A DNA stretch of 64,000 bases from Tubulanus polymorphus (GCF_964204645.1 NC_134025.1:17266001-17330000); one strand, 5' to 3'. Numbered from the stretch's first letter, positions 45,738 to 56,926 are shown. Notes: generated by a model not told the origin, from the letters alone. Made by a program: numbers and translations.

Positions 45738-46680
45738 AGGATGAGGTCCCATGGCGTTCCCTGATTTGGCCAATTCAAACCTGTGCGTTGTTTGCTAAAT
45801 CTTCTATTGTTGTAATAACGTCTAGAGTTTGCCGAGCTAGAATTATTAAGATTTATGTCATCTGGGCGCCTCTGATATCCCTGATCCACTTGCCAGGTAG
45901 GGCAGTTACGGGCGTAATGTCCCGGGGCGTGGCAGCGGTAACAAATCACGCTCCCTCCGCTTGATCTCTGTAGAAATCGCCTTTCATCTGGAGATACTCC
46001 CTCTCATGCTGGTCATGGCGTCTAGGGTTCGAATCCCTATTCTGAAGTGACATGAGTTGTTTAAACATGTCACGCAATTAAGCCATGACTTCTCGTACCT
46101 CCTGATTCGGGCTTGCCTCAGGCTGATTAACCGAGGGGGCAGTTTTCTTCTTTTTCTCTATGTGTTCTGCCATCCTACCGGCATCCCAGGCATCTCTAAA
46201 AGTAGCGGGCCGCTGGGACAGCAGATAAAAGGAAATTTCCGGTTTCGAGTTGTTAATTAACAACATTTTCTTCTGGTGATCAGAGAACTTTAAGCTAGAG
46301 GCCAACCGATCGATGTCCTCGGCAAATTGGTCAAGCGGTTGCCCCTCCCCCTGTTTCATGGTTGTCAGGGCAGATTCCCTGACTATGGCCCAAGTTGTCG
46401 GGCTAAACTGTTTTATGAAAGCAGCAACGATATGATCCCAAGGGGTAATTTTTAAGTTGCCAGCCGCATCAGTCTCTTGATCGATGTGCAGATCGTTGAA
46501 AAGGACCAAAGCTGGTCCGGACAGAAACCAGAAAATCTGTTTCTTTTTGACCTCAGCGGTCCAGCCTCTGAGGTCAGCAAGCCTATCAAATCCCCTAAAC
46601 CATTCATCCACATCTTGATTGTCCCGGCCTGTGAATTTCGGAAGGAGGCTGTAATTTCTATTGTTAAAATTATTATTACT
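45738..46680 (-). pseudogene. LTR-B gag with zinc knuckle
   Basis: From about 46680: LLPKFTGRDNQDVDEWFRGF, LADLRGWTAEVKKKQIFWFL, IVAAFIKQFSPTTWAIVRES and QPLDQFAEDIDRLASSLKFS, which is a retrotransposon gag capsid. After frame breaks near 46078 and 45950 comes CYRCHAPGHYARNC (CCHC, about 45944-45900) and a basic, Asn/Arg-rich tail ending at about 45738. An ATT-run at 46700-46745 lies upstream, between the primer-binding site and gag. Order and strand fit the LTR at 47172-48210. Confidence 0.8.
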
Positions 46681-47150
46681 ATTACCGATATTCTAACTGA
46701 TATTATTATTATTATTATTATTATATTATTATTATTATTATTATCCCTAAAATTCGTATGAATAATGCCAATGTATGAAATTTATTGAAAGATCATCGCA
46801 TAAAACCTAGAGCTTTCCGCCCATGAGGGGTCCTTGTGCTCTTTTCCCAGCACTTCCGCGGTTTCTACGAGGCAATTTTGAAGGTGCCTTAATTTTGGCC
46901 CATGAGCATTTACAATAAGCTCAAATGTTTCCTCGTCACCGGATGCGTTCGCATCCTGCTCCGCCCAATAGAGACCGTATAGGCCATCCGTAAATACTTC
47001 TAACAGAAAATCATTTCTTGGGCCTCTATGATCTCTTCATCCATAATTCAGAAATTATATATAATACTATCGTATAAGAAATTCAGAAATTTTTTGTGTT
47101 ATTTAAATTGGAATTTAAAGTAGCTAATTTATTATATATTATTTCGGAGT
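46681..47150. other. Leader of LTR-B with ATT microsatellite
   Basis: Non-coding. (ATT)n at 46700-46745; the rest has no recognisable feature. It lies between the primer-binding site and gag on the minus strand. Confidence 0.45.
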
Positions 47151-47170
47151 TCCCGGGTTTCGGCACCAAT
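47151..47170 (-). promoter_or_regulatory. Primer-binding site of LTR-B
   Basis: Minus strand ATTGGTGCCGAAACCCGGGA begins directly inside the LTR end (CCGCGGAACA-T). TGGTGCCGAAACCCGGGA is a familiar retrotransposon primer-site string. Confidence 0.75.
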
Positions 47171-47171
47171 A

Positions 47172-48210
47172 TGTTCCGCGGTCCCTTTCTCTATTGTCTT
47201 TTTCCTCTATTACAAACTCCGGTCCCTGGCGAGAAAGTCGACCACGAACACAGAAACCCGAAAACCAAGGAATAAAAGGAACTCCGGATTTAAATATGAT
47301 AATACTCAACTTTTATTCTACAATTTAAACTGAACTTTAGGCTCAACAATTTATATAAAATTCCCTACCTTTTAATTTAGAATTTTGTTACAAATCCCGC
47401 ACACAAGAAGATGCAATTCAACCGGATAGCCGAAAGTTATCTGTTCTATAGTCTTCTAATGCTTCCCCTGAAAATGCTTTCTAAAAGAGTTCGCTCTCTC
47501 TCGAGGTGCGGCCCCTTTTATACGGCTGCGTCCACACCCAAGAAAAATCCAGAACCCTGCTTGCGGCCAGCCGTAAAAGGGAACGAGCAACCAACGCAGC
47601 ACCACAACGCAGAGCTGGGGTCCTGATTCTAAGACTTTTCATTCGCTGCTAACTTTAACCCGACCCTCGACGTCATGATACCTGCCGGTCTGCTCTCCTT
47701 CTCAACCGCACCGAAGAGATTACATATATACTATTTTTCCAACCCTCGAACTCATTTATTTTAACTTATCCAATGAACACAATTCCCATAATGAACGATA
47801 TTTAATTTTGTCTAATTAGTAATATACAATGTAAGCCGAAATATCATCTTTCTTATTTATATTCTTTATCATTATTAGTACATTCAAATTTAAACACACA
47901 AAATCTTATTAATTAAAATAATAAAACTCTTTAATATTACTTTTCAATATTATTCTTTAATATTACTCCTTATTATCGATTTATCAGACTAAGGGTCAGC
48001 GAGTGTTTCATAAGTTTATTTCATAATTGCTCATTTCCACGAATTCTTCTCATGACTACAGCGCCGTGATTACCTTCAAATGATTTAGAATGCTCGTCTG
48101 ATACAAGTATAATGTTTCAGACAAACAACCATTAAGGCGGATAATGTATTATCATACATAACGAACAATGCGTGTGTTCTCCCAGGACATGCCAAGAAAC
48201 CTACGTATAT
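47172..48210 (-). repeat. LTR-B 5' LTR
   Basis: The inner end is exact (47172). A minus-strand TATAAAAGGGGC box lies near 47513-47524 and AATAAAAGTTG near 47315. The outer end lies between about 48180 and 48212, where Gypsy-A codons (YKSFDLFES) resume. The first 388 bases match 34517-34902 almost perfectly. Confidence 0.65.
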
Positions 48211-48211
48211 A

Positions 48212-49576
48212 AATCGTTTGATCTTTTTGAAAGTACAATTCAGCTGCGGATCAGTGTGTTGTGTCGAAAGAAATGGATGGATGGACAAATACTCTTTCAG
48301 ATCGTTCTACCAAAGTCCGAGCACCCGATGGTATTACGCTTGTTGCATGGTGAGATGTCACATCCAGGTCGGGATCGTACTATGGCACTTGTAAGTAGTA
48401 GATTTTTTCTGGCCAGGGATGAAGTCGGATGTGGAGAAATACCTCAAAACGTGTTCGCGCTGTGTCTTGTTCAAAGTACACCTTCAGTTGCACCTCTAGT
48501 TCCGATAGTGACAACATATCCTATGGAAATGGTTTGCGTTGACTTTGGAAATAAAATTGGAGCCCTCGGGTGGTTACGAGGATGTGCTCGTGGTCACGGA
48601 CATTTTCACGAAGTACGCGTTAGCTTTTGCAACTCGAAGTCAGTCCGCCGTCGGTGTAGCTCGTATTTTACATGACCATTACGTGACAAAGTTCGGAATT
48701 CCTGCCGTACTGCATTCCGATCAAGGGAGAAATTTCGAGTCGAAAGTGATCGCTGAACTTTGCAAGATATTGGGAATGTCGAAGTGTCGCACTACGCCAT
48801 ATCACGCTATGGGTAACGGTCACTGTGAAAGATTTAATCAGACTCTGATCGGTCTGTTGGGTACGTTAGCTAACGAGTCGAAGACCAAGTGGCGTGAGTA
48901 TCTCCAAGCGGTTGTTTTCTCGTACAATTGCACTCCACATCGTATTACGGGTTTCGAGCCGTATTATCTTATGTTCGGCCGGAAACCTCGGTTACCAGTG
49001 GATTTGACTATGGTATTTCAGATGGAACAGATCAACCTGCAGAATATGGCACAAAGATTGGGAAGAAATTAGAGGAAGTTTGGGAAGTTGCAGCAAGAAA
49101 CATCAAGGAGGCAGGTGAGCATAGCAAATTCAGGTATGATGCGAAAGTTAAAGGAGGAGCTATCGATGTAGGGGATTTGGTTTTAGTGAAACAGGTTGGA
49201 TTCTCGAGTCGACATAAAATCGCGGATCGATGGTAGGAAGTTCCGTACACCGTAGTGCTGAAACCTGCTGGGGATGTGCCTGTATATATGGTGAAGAACG
49301 TCGAGACGGGAAAAACTCACTACATAGGAACCTGTTGTTGCCATTAGCCGAACCTCTGAGATCTTTGGAACCATTACCTCTGCCACTGGAACCGGAGTTT
49401 TGTCGAGGGGACCCGGAGATAGGTGAGATTCCAGAAGAATGTAAGACAGACAGCAGTTGTTCGGAGGATGAAGATGATGATTGCTTGATGGTGGTGAGGA
49501 AACTTGGTTTCTTTGAGGAAGATTCACGCTCGAATTTATTTTTATTTTTTATGAGTTCGACCCTTCGACCTTTGTT
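48212..49576 (+). pseudogene. Gypsy-A integrase
   Basis: Continuation of Gypsy-A pol. Zinc-domain residues HGEMSHPGRDRT are visible, but the second C-x2-C is degraded across a frameshift. The catalytic core shows D (MEMVCVDFGNKI), D (VLHSDQGRNFESK) and E (GNGHCERFNQTL), the Asp-Asp-35-Glu arrangement. Then NCTPHRITGFEPYYLMFGRK, a GPY/F-like C-terminus (KVKGGAIDVGDLVLVKQVGF, then a TAG near 49234) and an acidic tail ending about 49580. Frame breaks near 48545, 49070 and 49234 disable it. The next bases begin the Polinton segment. Confidence 0.88.
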
Positions 49577-49694
49577 ATGAACCCCCATATTACCAATTAC
49601 TTTAATATTCATATATATGAATAACATATAAATGGATAACATTTATACATGAATCACTTCTAAAATCAATTTTAATAAAAAATTTGATATTAAA

Positions 49695-50048
49695 ATGGAG
49701 AGTAAACAAGTACACGATGAGAACAACAAATCATTTCTAGATAGAATAAAAGATATCACAAATGCTAAATCAGTAGATTATAAATTTAGGAAGTTAACAG
49801 AATTAACAATTCATAAGAAATATTTAATTACAAATATTGATACAGTTACTAACAAATATGGAGATAAATTAGTTATCCACTTAGAATATGAAGGATTCAA
49901 AGGAAATAAATATAAATTCAGAACATATTTACCAGATAGATTTCATAGATTATCAAGTGAAGATTTAGAAGAATTATGTTCTGGTGATTTCTATTTCATA
50001 TATAAAGGTAAGAATGAAAAAGGGCATCATGAAAAAGATTTCGAATAA
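49695..50048 (+). CDS. Small Polinton-associated gene (117 aa), intact copy
   Basis: Open frame MESKQVHDENNKSFLDRIKD ... GHHEKDFE without lesions. Homologous to the frameshifted copy at 399-726 and the truncated one at 52411-52568: shared KYGDK, TYLPDRFH, FYFIYKGKNE and HH. Charged, Lys/Glu-rich, no signal or membrane segment, and a probable single mixed alpha-beta fold. Function unknown. It precedes the penton-like gene by 14 bases on the same strand. Its start is in ATTTGATATTAAAATGG, a block almost repeated before 50694. Whether it is expressed cannot be told. Confidence 0.65.
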   Translation: MESKQVHDENNKSFLDRIKDITNAKSVDYKFRKLTELTIHKKYLITNIDTVTNKYGDKLVIHLEYEGFKGNKYKFRTYLPDRFHRLSSEDLEELCSGDFYFIYKGKNEKGHHEKDFE

Positions 50049-50062
50049 AATATGTAAAATAA

Positions 50063-50622
50063 ATGGTAGAATTAAAAGAATACAGAATATTTGTTGATTC
50101 TAGAAGACTTACAAATTATAAATCACATAATTTACTAGTACAATTAGATAGAGAATTTAAAAATTGTGTTGATTTAAAATTAGTAAATGTAAGTTTATGT
50201 AACTCATTTTTCAATATATCGGATAAATCTATTGAACATAGAGTCTTTTTAATTCATGATAGAAATAAAAGTAAATGGTTTCATCTTAATCTAAAACCAG
50301 GATTATATAATTTAGAAACATTAGCTCAAGAATTAATAAAAGAGCACGCTCAAAAATGGGTGCATCTGCTGGATTTGGATTAAGACTTATTAAAAGTGAT
50401 GGCTCTGATAAAGTAAGAATAAAATTAGGCAATGAAGATCAACATCAATTTCTAGTTAAAAAACCTTTAGCTAAAATTTTAGGAATAACCCCAGATGTAA
50501 GGATACGTAATGCTGATGTTACACCAAACTTAATACCCTTTACACACTTTAATATTTATTGCTATTTAATTGACCCTACAGAGACATTCGAAGCAACCAA
50601 TAAGGGTAAAAAAATATTTTAA
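50063..50622 (+). pseudogene. Polinton penton-like (minor capsid) protein
   Basis: The two frames overlap and join by a one-base shift near 50360. The N-terminal part is MVELKEYRIFVDSRRLTNYK, LLVQLDREFKNCVDLKLVNV, SLCNSFFNISDKS and FHLNLKPGLYNLETLAQELI. The C-terminal part is GFGLRLIKSDGSDKVRIKLG, PLAKILGITPD and NLIPFTHFNIYCYLIDPTE. Beta-rich with the FNIYCYLID-type segment seen in Polinton/adintovirus-like small capsid (penton) proteins; the assignment rests on recall of that pattern and on its place beside the capsid genes. The C-terminus is probably truncated after KGKKIF. A penton-type protein would cap the fivefold vertices of the virion. Confidence 0.55.
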
Positions 50623-50693
50623 AGCGTAAGGTGTCAGCGAACTCTAACTCTTTTTCAATTTTCAACTTATTTTAATAAAAATTTGATATATAA

Positions 50694-50834
50694 ATGTGCT
50701 CAAGATTAATTAAAGTTCCCGCGAAAGAAATGAAAAAAAAATACATAAATTCAATATTATATTATTTAACTGTGAATGTTAATTTAGCTGATATTTCAGG
50801 AGTAAATATAAATAAGTATTATAAATCAGACTAA
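50694..50834 (+). pseudogene. Unknown short Polinton gene (5' piece)
   Basis: 46 codons, MCSRLIKVPAKEMKKKYINS ... NKYYKSD, then TAA. The start context TTTGATATATAAATG is nearly the same as before 49695. Coding-like composition continues briefly past the stop, so this is likely the 5' part of a longer gene cut where the inverted capsid gene begins (50853). No homologue recognised. Confidence 0.4.
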
Positions 50835-50852
50835 AATGAATTGATTGAAACG

Positions 50853-51558
50853 TCAGATATATTTTGCGATAATATAATGCTGTATAAAATCATGAAAACC
50901 AGCCTTTACTGTATCATATTCTAACCATATATTTGATAATTTATAACTCATATCTTTAATTACACTAGATAGTACAATTTCATTTACAGGTGTAAAAGTT
51001 ATTTCAAACATAATGATTTCTTGTATTGCATATTTGTACAAAGGAGAATTATTATTCATTAATTCACAATATGATGGAATTTTATATCTACTATCATAGG
51101 TCATTTTAATTAAATTATCTGCGGTATTATCTTCTATTGCGTTATTAGCTTTTGAACTCAATTTATTTTGGTTTTCTGTTTGAATTCCTTTAGATATCAT
51201 ACTATTTCTATTCTCTTTTGTTAACTATAAATCTTTATAATGTGCAATTAAATCATAATCATCAAATGTAAAAACAGTTTCTGGTCCAATATTAATAGTT
51301 AATTTTTGTATCAAATATCTACCAACATTATCTACAACATAATTATTATCATTACCAGATACTTCTATATCAGCTGATAAATATATTAAATTAGGTACAT
51401 AAAAAGTATTTTGTGTTAATCTCGGAATTCTAACATATAAAGTTTCATTTGGATTAATATTACTCAGGTTATGAGTAATTATGTGATGAGATCTTTCTGC
51501 TTTAATTGCATTAGAATATTCTAGAATTCTTAGAAGGATTTATATAACTTCCACTCAT
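50853..51558 (-). pseudogene. Polinton major capsid protein, copy B (truncated)
   Basis: From ATG 51558 (MSGSYINPSKNSR, TAAATGAG context): ETLYVRIPRLTQNTFYVPN, then VVDNVGRYLI, INIGPETVFTFDDY and HYKDL, a frame break near 51225, then ISKGIQTENQNKLSS, KYAIQEIIMFEITFTPVNEI and YKLSNIWLEYDTV. These match the double-jelly-roll (hexon-like) capsid protein of Polintons and copy A at 55391-56750. The C-terminal half is missing after about 50853. It would build the icosahedral shell. Confidence 0.8.
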
Positions 51559-51576
51559 TTATCTAAAAAAATATTA

Positions 51577-52310
51577 CTTATTTATTTTTTTATCATATTA
51601 ACTAATCCAAAAACAATAGCACTAACATCTGTAATTAAAAATAAAATGATATGTTCAGCAGCAAAACTAATGAGATTTCCAGGAGATTTTAAAATAAAAC
51701 TAACAATTGATGCTATAACTCCAGGTAAAGCTGCAGCAGATTTTTTTAGATAATTCCCATAAATATTTTGCTAATTTTTTTCAAACCACCTTTAACTTTA
51801 TCTTCTATAGATTTATTATTCGGACGTTTATCAGGTGGTTTAGGATTTGGTGTAGATTTTAAAGCATTTGATACAGATAATCCTATTTTTGTAAATACCA
51901 TAGTTACAGCTGTTAGAATTGAAAGAATTGTTGAAAGAATACCTTCAAATTTGAATAATAATTCTATTCTATCTTTCAATGATATTTTAGAATTTGGTTT
52001 TATTAAATCTTTAACAATAACTTTTAATCCATTAATACAACAATCATATGATTTCAATAATAATTTCATTTCTTCTCTCTGAAATACAATATTATATTTT
52101 AAATAATCAATTTCTTTTTCTAAATATGCATTTTTTTAAAATTCAATTCCTTCAACAACTTTAAATCATCTATCTAATTCTAATTGTTCTAATTCTTTTC
52201 TGGTATTAAATAATTTATTTTCTAAAGGTTTAATTTTATGATATCTAATCATTTTTTCGTGCGCAATTTTTTCAGCTTCATTTCATATACTTATTATTTC
52301 TCTAATTGCT
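51577..52310 (-). pseudogene. Polinton coiled-coil/hydrophobic gene, copy 3
   Basis: Minus strand: FSGKAIREIIS..., a Glu/Lys coil (KELEQLELDR, NAYLEKEIDYLKYNI), ISLKDRIELLFKFEGI, hydrophobic ILSILTAVTMVFTKIGLSVS, PNPKPPDKRPNNKSIEDK, then across a frameshift near 51750 a second hydrophobic stretch ending in AIVFGLVNMIKK-stop at about 51590. This complete C-terminus (LKSPGNLISFAAEHIILFLI) is the best view of the family. The N-terminal part is lost. It is directly followed on the same strand by the capsid gene. Confidence 0.7.
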
Positions 52311-52410
52311 TTTCCAGAAAACATACTTAAAGAGCACATGCCATCATGCATGACCGTTTTTTAAAACCACATTAGTAATTGAGAAATGTGGGTTTCATAC
52401 CAGAGGGCGA

Positions 52411-52568
52411 AGTTACTGTAATGTTAGTACAACGCGAGAATTTAAAGTATTTTACATGATAAATGGGTTTCATTGTGTACAGAGGAATTAAAAGATTTAG
52501 AAGGATTTAAAATAATCTATCATGGAAAAAATGAAGGTGGTCATCATGATTTAGAAATTGTTTACTAA
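52411..52568 (+). pseudogene. Small Polinton-associated gene, copy 3, 5'-truncated
   Basis: Readable YCNVSTTREFKVF ... KWVSLCTEELKDLEGFKIIY, HGKNEGGHHDLEIVY-stop, with a one-base loss near 52445. It is very close to the copy at 399-726 (same strand relation to the 22-codon block), so the two stem from the same Polinton family member. Confidence 0.6.
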
Positions 52569-52645
52569 ATAAAAAAACGAAATAATTAAAAAAATAAATT
52601 AATAAAATTAAAAAAAATAAAAATAATGAATATCTAGAATCCGAA

Positions 52646-52714
52646 ATGACTTATCTGGACAGTTTAATTGCTCCGCATAGATGGACAAAAGAAGTGAGAT
52701 ATTCAATTAATTAA
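52646..52714 (+). other. Conserved 22-codon frame, copy 2 (open)
   Basis: Open frame MTYLDSLIAPHRWTKEVRYS-IN. It differs from the copy at 285-353 in only a few positions, one of which makes a stop there. It lies 78 bases after the small-gene stop in both copies. The Trp/Arg/Pro-rich peptide has no known relative. Confidence 0.4.
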
Positions 52715-52750
52715 AAATAAAATTATTTTTTTGCTTTTTTTTCTGAAATA

Positions 52751-53100
52751 TTAATCCATTTTTTTTATAGTGAACTTTGGAATTTCAACAGTAGTAGTTT
52801 CAGATTTATAAGTATCATAAATTTTATTTGATTTTTTATACCAACTACATCCAATCAAAATGAATACAATTACAAATCCAGTTGTAAAATATATATATTT
52901 ATCATATATTCTATTATTAGAAGGAGTAGAAATAACAATATTTTCACCATTTTTATTAACATCTTTATCATTTATTTTATCTTTTTTAGCTTTTTATATT
53001 CTAGTGTTTTAATTCCTAATTGCCGAGACCATTCAATTTGTTTCTGTGATCTCGGTTTTTTCTTCACAGTTAATCCTTTCACCTCTTCCACCTCGCTCAT
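52751..53100 (-). pseudogene. Small basic protein with one membrane span
   Basis: ATG at 53100 (ATAAATGAG context): MSEVEEVKGLTVKKKPRSQK then QIEWSRQLGIKTLEYKK, a one-base frameshift in an A-run near 52990, NKNGENIVISTPSNN, a hydrophobic span YIYFTTGFVIVFILIGCSWY and a short tail ending KKMD. The KKPRSQKQIEWSRQLG-type basic stretch followed by a span is a pattern of small Polinton and large-virus proteins. Function unknown; membrane association is inferred. Confidence 0.55.
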
Positions 53101-53102
53101 TT

Positions 53103-53637
53103 ATTGTAGAACAATTTTTACTTTCAATATTTGAAAATGTTATAACTCCAGTTGATAATAATGTCATAAATCCACCTAATTGAAATGATAAATATCCAAA
53201 CCATTTATTTAATTCAGTCATAACTAAATAATCATTTTTTAAATCGGAATATAATATATTTTCATCTTGAATTGGTAGCATATAATTACATAATTTACTA
53301 TAACCCTTACTGCATTTTCTGATATCGCATCATTAATTCTAGCTATTCTCGCAGTTTCAAAAATCTTAAGTAATTTAATCATTTCGTCTGATTATATTGT
53401 ATCTAATTCATTATAAGTAACATTTTTACTAATAAAACTTTTACATTTCCTAGATGCAATAAATATTTCTAAGTGATGTTTGCATTAAAGATAATATTCA
53501 TAATTATTATTCGTCGTAATATCATTTAAAGCACCATTATCTTGTGTTAGTTTTGTTTCTGTTATACCCAAATCATTCAAAGTTTTTTCAATTGGAACAT
53601 CACTATTTTTAGATTTTATTTTCTTTTCACCTACCAT
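53103..53637 (-). pseudogene. Unknown Polinton gene (MVGEKK...)
   Basis: ATG at 53637 in a GTTATATAAATGG context. MVGEKKIKSKNSDVPIEKTL, NDLGITETKLTQDNG, then stops near 53490 and 53400, IASRKCKSFISKNVTYNELD, FETARIARINDAISENAV, a frameshift near 53285, ILYSDLKNDYLVMTELNKWF and a hydrophobic segment LSFQLGGFMTLLSTGVITFS. The N-terminal DLGITE motif resembles DELGITDEQQ of the acidic gene at 62936. No named family recognised. Confidence 0.5.
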
Positions 53638-53691
53638 TTATATAACAAAAATTATAATTTGTGTTGTTGCAACTAGAATTCAACTAGAATG

Positions 53692-53952
53692 TAACTAAAA
53701 ATAAACTAAATTAACAAGCTAGTTGAAATATTGTTTTAATTTATTTCTTGTTGAATTTTATTTGATTTTTGTTTCAACTACCATTAACTATAATGTAACT
53801 AAAAATATACTAGATTAACAAGCTAGTTGAAATATTATTGTTTTTATTTATTTCTTGTTGAATTTTATTTGATTTTTGTTTCAACTACCAATGACTAAAA
53901 TGTAACTAGAATGTAACTAAAAATATACTAGATTAACAAGCTAGTTGAATTT
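53692..53952. repeat. Direct repeats between ATPase and next gene
   Basis: Units begin at 53692, 53796 and 53913 with TAACTAAAAATAYACTAGAT then TAACAAGCTAGTTGAA. The first two continue with TTTATTTCTTGTTGAATTTT and TTTGTTTCAACTACC; the third is cut by the ATPase stop. Each contains inverted CAAGCTAGTTG/CTAGTTGAA-type elements. It is the only long intergenic repeat inside this Polinton. Confidence 0.75.
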
Positions 53953-54440
53953 AAATAAATTCATATTTAAATGGGTGTTGTAATCGAAATAGTAATTTCA
54001 ATTTATCCATATATTCATTTTGTAAATCATGTGGAATAATATCATTTTCCTCAAGTGCATTTTTCATCGATTTTCTATCTTTATTGTAGAATAATACTAA
54101 AAATCTATTGTTTTCTCTTAAATCTTTATCAATTGAATTATATTTTTGATTTAAAACCCACGTTGCTATCCCAAAATGTCTCCCAGAAAAAGCTAAATAA
54201 CATAATTCACTTTCTTGTATTTTTGAATCATGTAAATTAGCACAATCATCGATAATAAATAATGTATTTGTTCCTCTATAAATATCAATTGCTATTTTAA
54301 TACAATTATCTAAATTTGTTTTAATCTGTGTAAGGGTCTAATAGAATAAATTTATTATTTCCAGTAATATATCTATCATAAGTTTGATTAAATCTATACG
54401 TTGGGCAAAATAATACTATATTATCAAAATCGATGGTTTT
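53951..54440 (-). pseudogene. Polinton genome-packaging ATPase (FtsK/HerA type), C-terminal part
   Basis: Minus strand: FDNIVLFCPTYRFNQTYDR, (frameshift near 54340) NCIKIAIDIYRGTNTLFIID with Walker-B-type FIIDDCANLHD (about 54241-54265), ELCYLAFSGRHFGIATWVLN (arginine/sensor region), YNSIDKDLRENNRFLVLFYN and a C-terminal tail ending KYEFI at 53951. The P-loop-bearing N-terminus is missing; the sequence joins the integrase end at about 54440. In Polintons and related viruses this protein pumps DNA into the capsid. Confidence 0.8.
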
Positions 54441-55326
54441 GTTGTTATTACCTTTTTAGTTTTATATATTTCTCTAGTAAAATTACGATCGTATCCTTTG
54501 TCAAATATCTTTTTATACTAAGAAATTCTGACATTTAAATTTAGGTTCACCAAAATCATCAGCTACATCTACAAGAAATGCTCCGTATAAATTATTCCAA
54601 AAAATTTCAGCATTTTCAGGTTTTCTAGCATCAATAGGTTTCATTCCAATAGAGGAATGATAAGAATTATTATATCCTTCAATTAGTTTTGGTAAAATAT
54701 CAATCCATTTAAAAGTATTATTTGCTGTAAAATATTTACACATTCTTGTTCTTAATGTTCTATTAAATCGTTCAACAACTGCTTTTTTATCCGATTTTGT
54801 TGAAAAATATTTAATATTATGATAATCTAAGAGTTCATGAACAGATCAATTACCAAATTCTTTTCCATCATCAAATTGTATTTTTTCTGGCTTTAGTTTA
54901 CCACCTGAAAGAAATTTTCTTAAAACATTTGAAGTTTGTACAGCATCTTTTCTGAATAGTGGAAAACTCCAAACATAACGACTAAAAATATCAATTATAT
55001 TTAATATCCACCAATAATCAATTTTTTAAGATTTTTCATATCAATTAAATCTCCTTGCCACTGTTGATCTACATAACTTACCATAGTTTTACGAGTTTTA
55101 TATTCTTAACAATGTTTTAATGTGTTGTATATGTTGGTTGTTCTAACATAAAATGATTTATATCTTTATATTTAACTGAATGTCGTGGGATTATCTTATC
55201 TAATTTATCTTGTTTTACTTGGCGCCATATGTTTTTGGTAGAAGAATAAGCAACCGAACACTCAGGGTTATAATATAAATTTCTTAAATATTGTTCTTTA
55301 GTATTACGAGTTTTTTTATTCCCCAT
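54441..55326 (-). pseudogene. Polinton retroviral-type integrase
   Basis: ATG at 55326 (ATATATAAATGGGG context). The N-terminal region is YLRNLYYNPECSVAYSSTKN, IWRQVKQDKLDK. The RVE core has D in QGDLIDM (55039-55059), D in FDDGKEF (54857-54876) and E in KAVVERFNRTLRTRM (54756-54785). Then TFKWIDILPKLIEGYNNSYH-S and a chromo-like C-terminus KFKCQNF..., DKGYDRNFTREIYKTKK. Breaks: near 55116, 55018, 54845 (stop) and 54513. All three catalytic residues survive but the frame does not. It inserts the Polinton with a short duplication. Confidence 0.88.
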
Positions 55327-55390
55327 TTATATATCGTTAATTTTAACTTTCTTAATATTGAATACTATCTAATTGAGAATTTATAATATT

Positions 55391-56750
<1,360 letters not shown>

Positions 56751-56769
56751 TTATTAAGAAATGAAATTT

Positions 56770-56926
56770 TCTTATTTATTTTTAATCATATTCACTATAA
56801 TCCAAAAATAATTGCACTTACAACTGTAATCAAAAACAAAATTATATGTTCAGCAGCAAAACTAATAATGTTTCCAGCAGATTTTAAAACAAAACTAACA
56901 ATTGATGCAATAATTCCGGTTATGGC
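56770..56926 (-). pseudogene. Polinton coiled-coil/hydrophobic gene, copy 2, 3' end
   Basis: Minus strand: (ALP)GITGIIASIVSFVLKSAG, NIISFAAEHIILFLI, TVVSAIIFGL, with a one-base change before the NMIKNK-stop end. It is the continuation of 60241-61300 beyond LINE-2. It ends just upstream of the capsid ATG at 56750. Confidence 0.7.

Larger units (their letters stand above)
34517..48210 (-). mobile_element. LTR-B: LTR retroelement inserted in Gypsy-A (contains further nested elements)
   Basis: Matching LTR sequence at 34517-34902 and 47172-47559 (386 versus 388 bases, very few differences) begins TGTTCCGCGG on the plus strand, i.e. ends CCGCGGAACA on the minus strand. A primer-binding site (47151-47170) and gag (46680-45734) follow the right-hand copy on the minus strand. 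The Gypsy-A polyprotein is interrupted at exactly 34516 and resumes about 48212. The right boundary and target duplication are not clean. No RT of this element was seen, so it is internally deleted or replaced. Confidence 0.7.
49577..52569. mobile_element. Polinton copy 3 (rearranged fragments)
   Basis: Plus-strand genes 49695-50834 are followed head-to-head by minus-strand capsid (51558-50853) and coiled-coil (52310-51577) genes, then a plus-strand 3' piece of the small gene (52411-52568). Capsid and coiled-coil genes are in the same relative order as in copy 2. The abrupt joins at about 50840 and 52320 show deletion or inversion. Confidence 0.75.

Noticed and set aside
46020-46045. GGTTCGAATCCC, a perfect tRNA B-box-like string
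   Set aside because: No A box or cloverleaf around it; the minus strand is gag coding sequence of LTR-B here (QNRDSNPRRHDQ), so the match is chance.
34517-48210. Two separate Gypsy elements (RT part and integrase part) rather than one split element
   Set aside because: The linker before 34516 (LVIKEGV) and after 48212 (YKSFDLFES) reads as one continuous Gypsy polyprotein, and matching LTR segments flank the gap.
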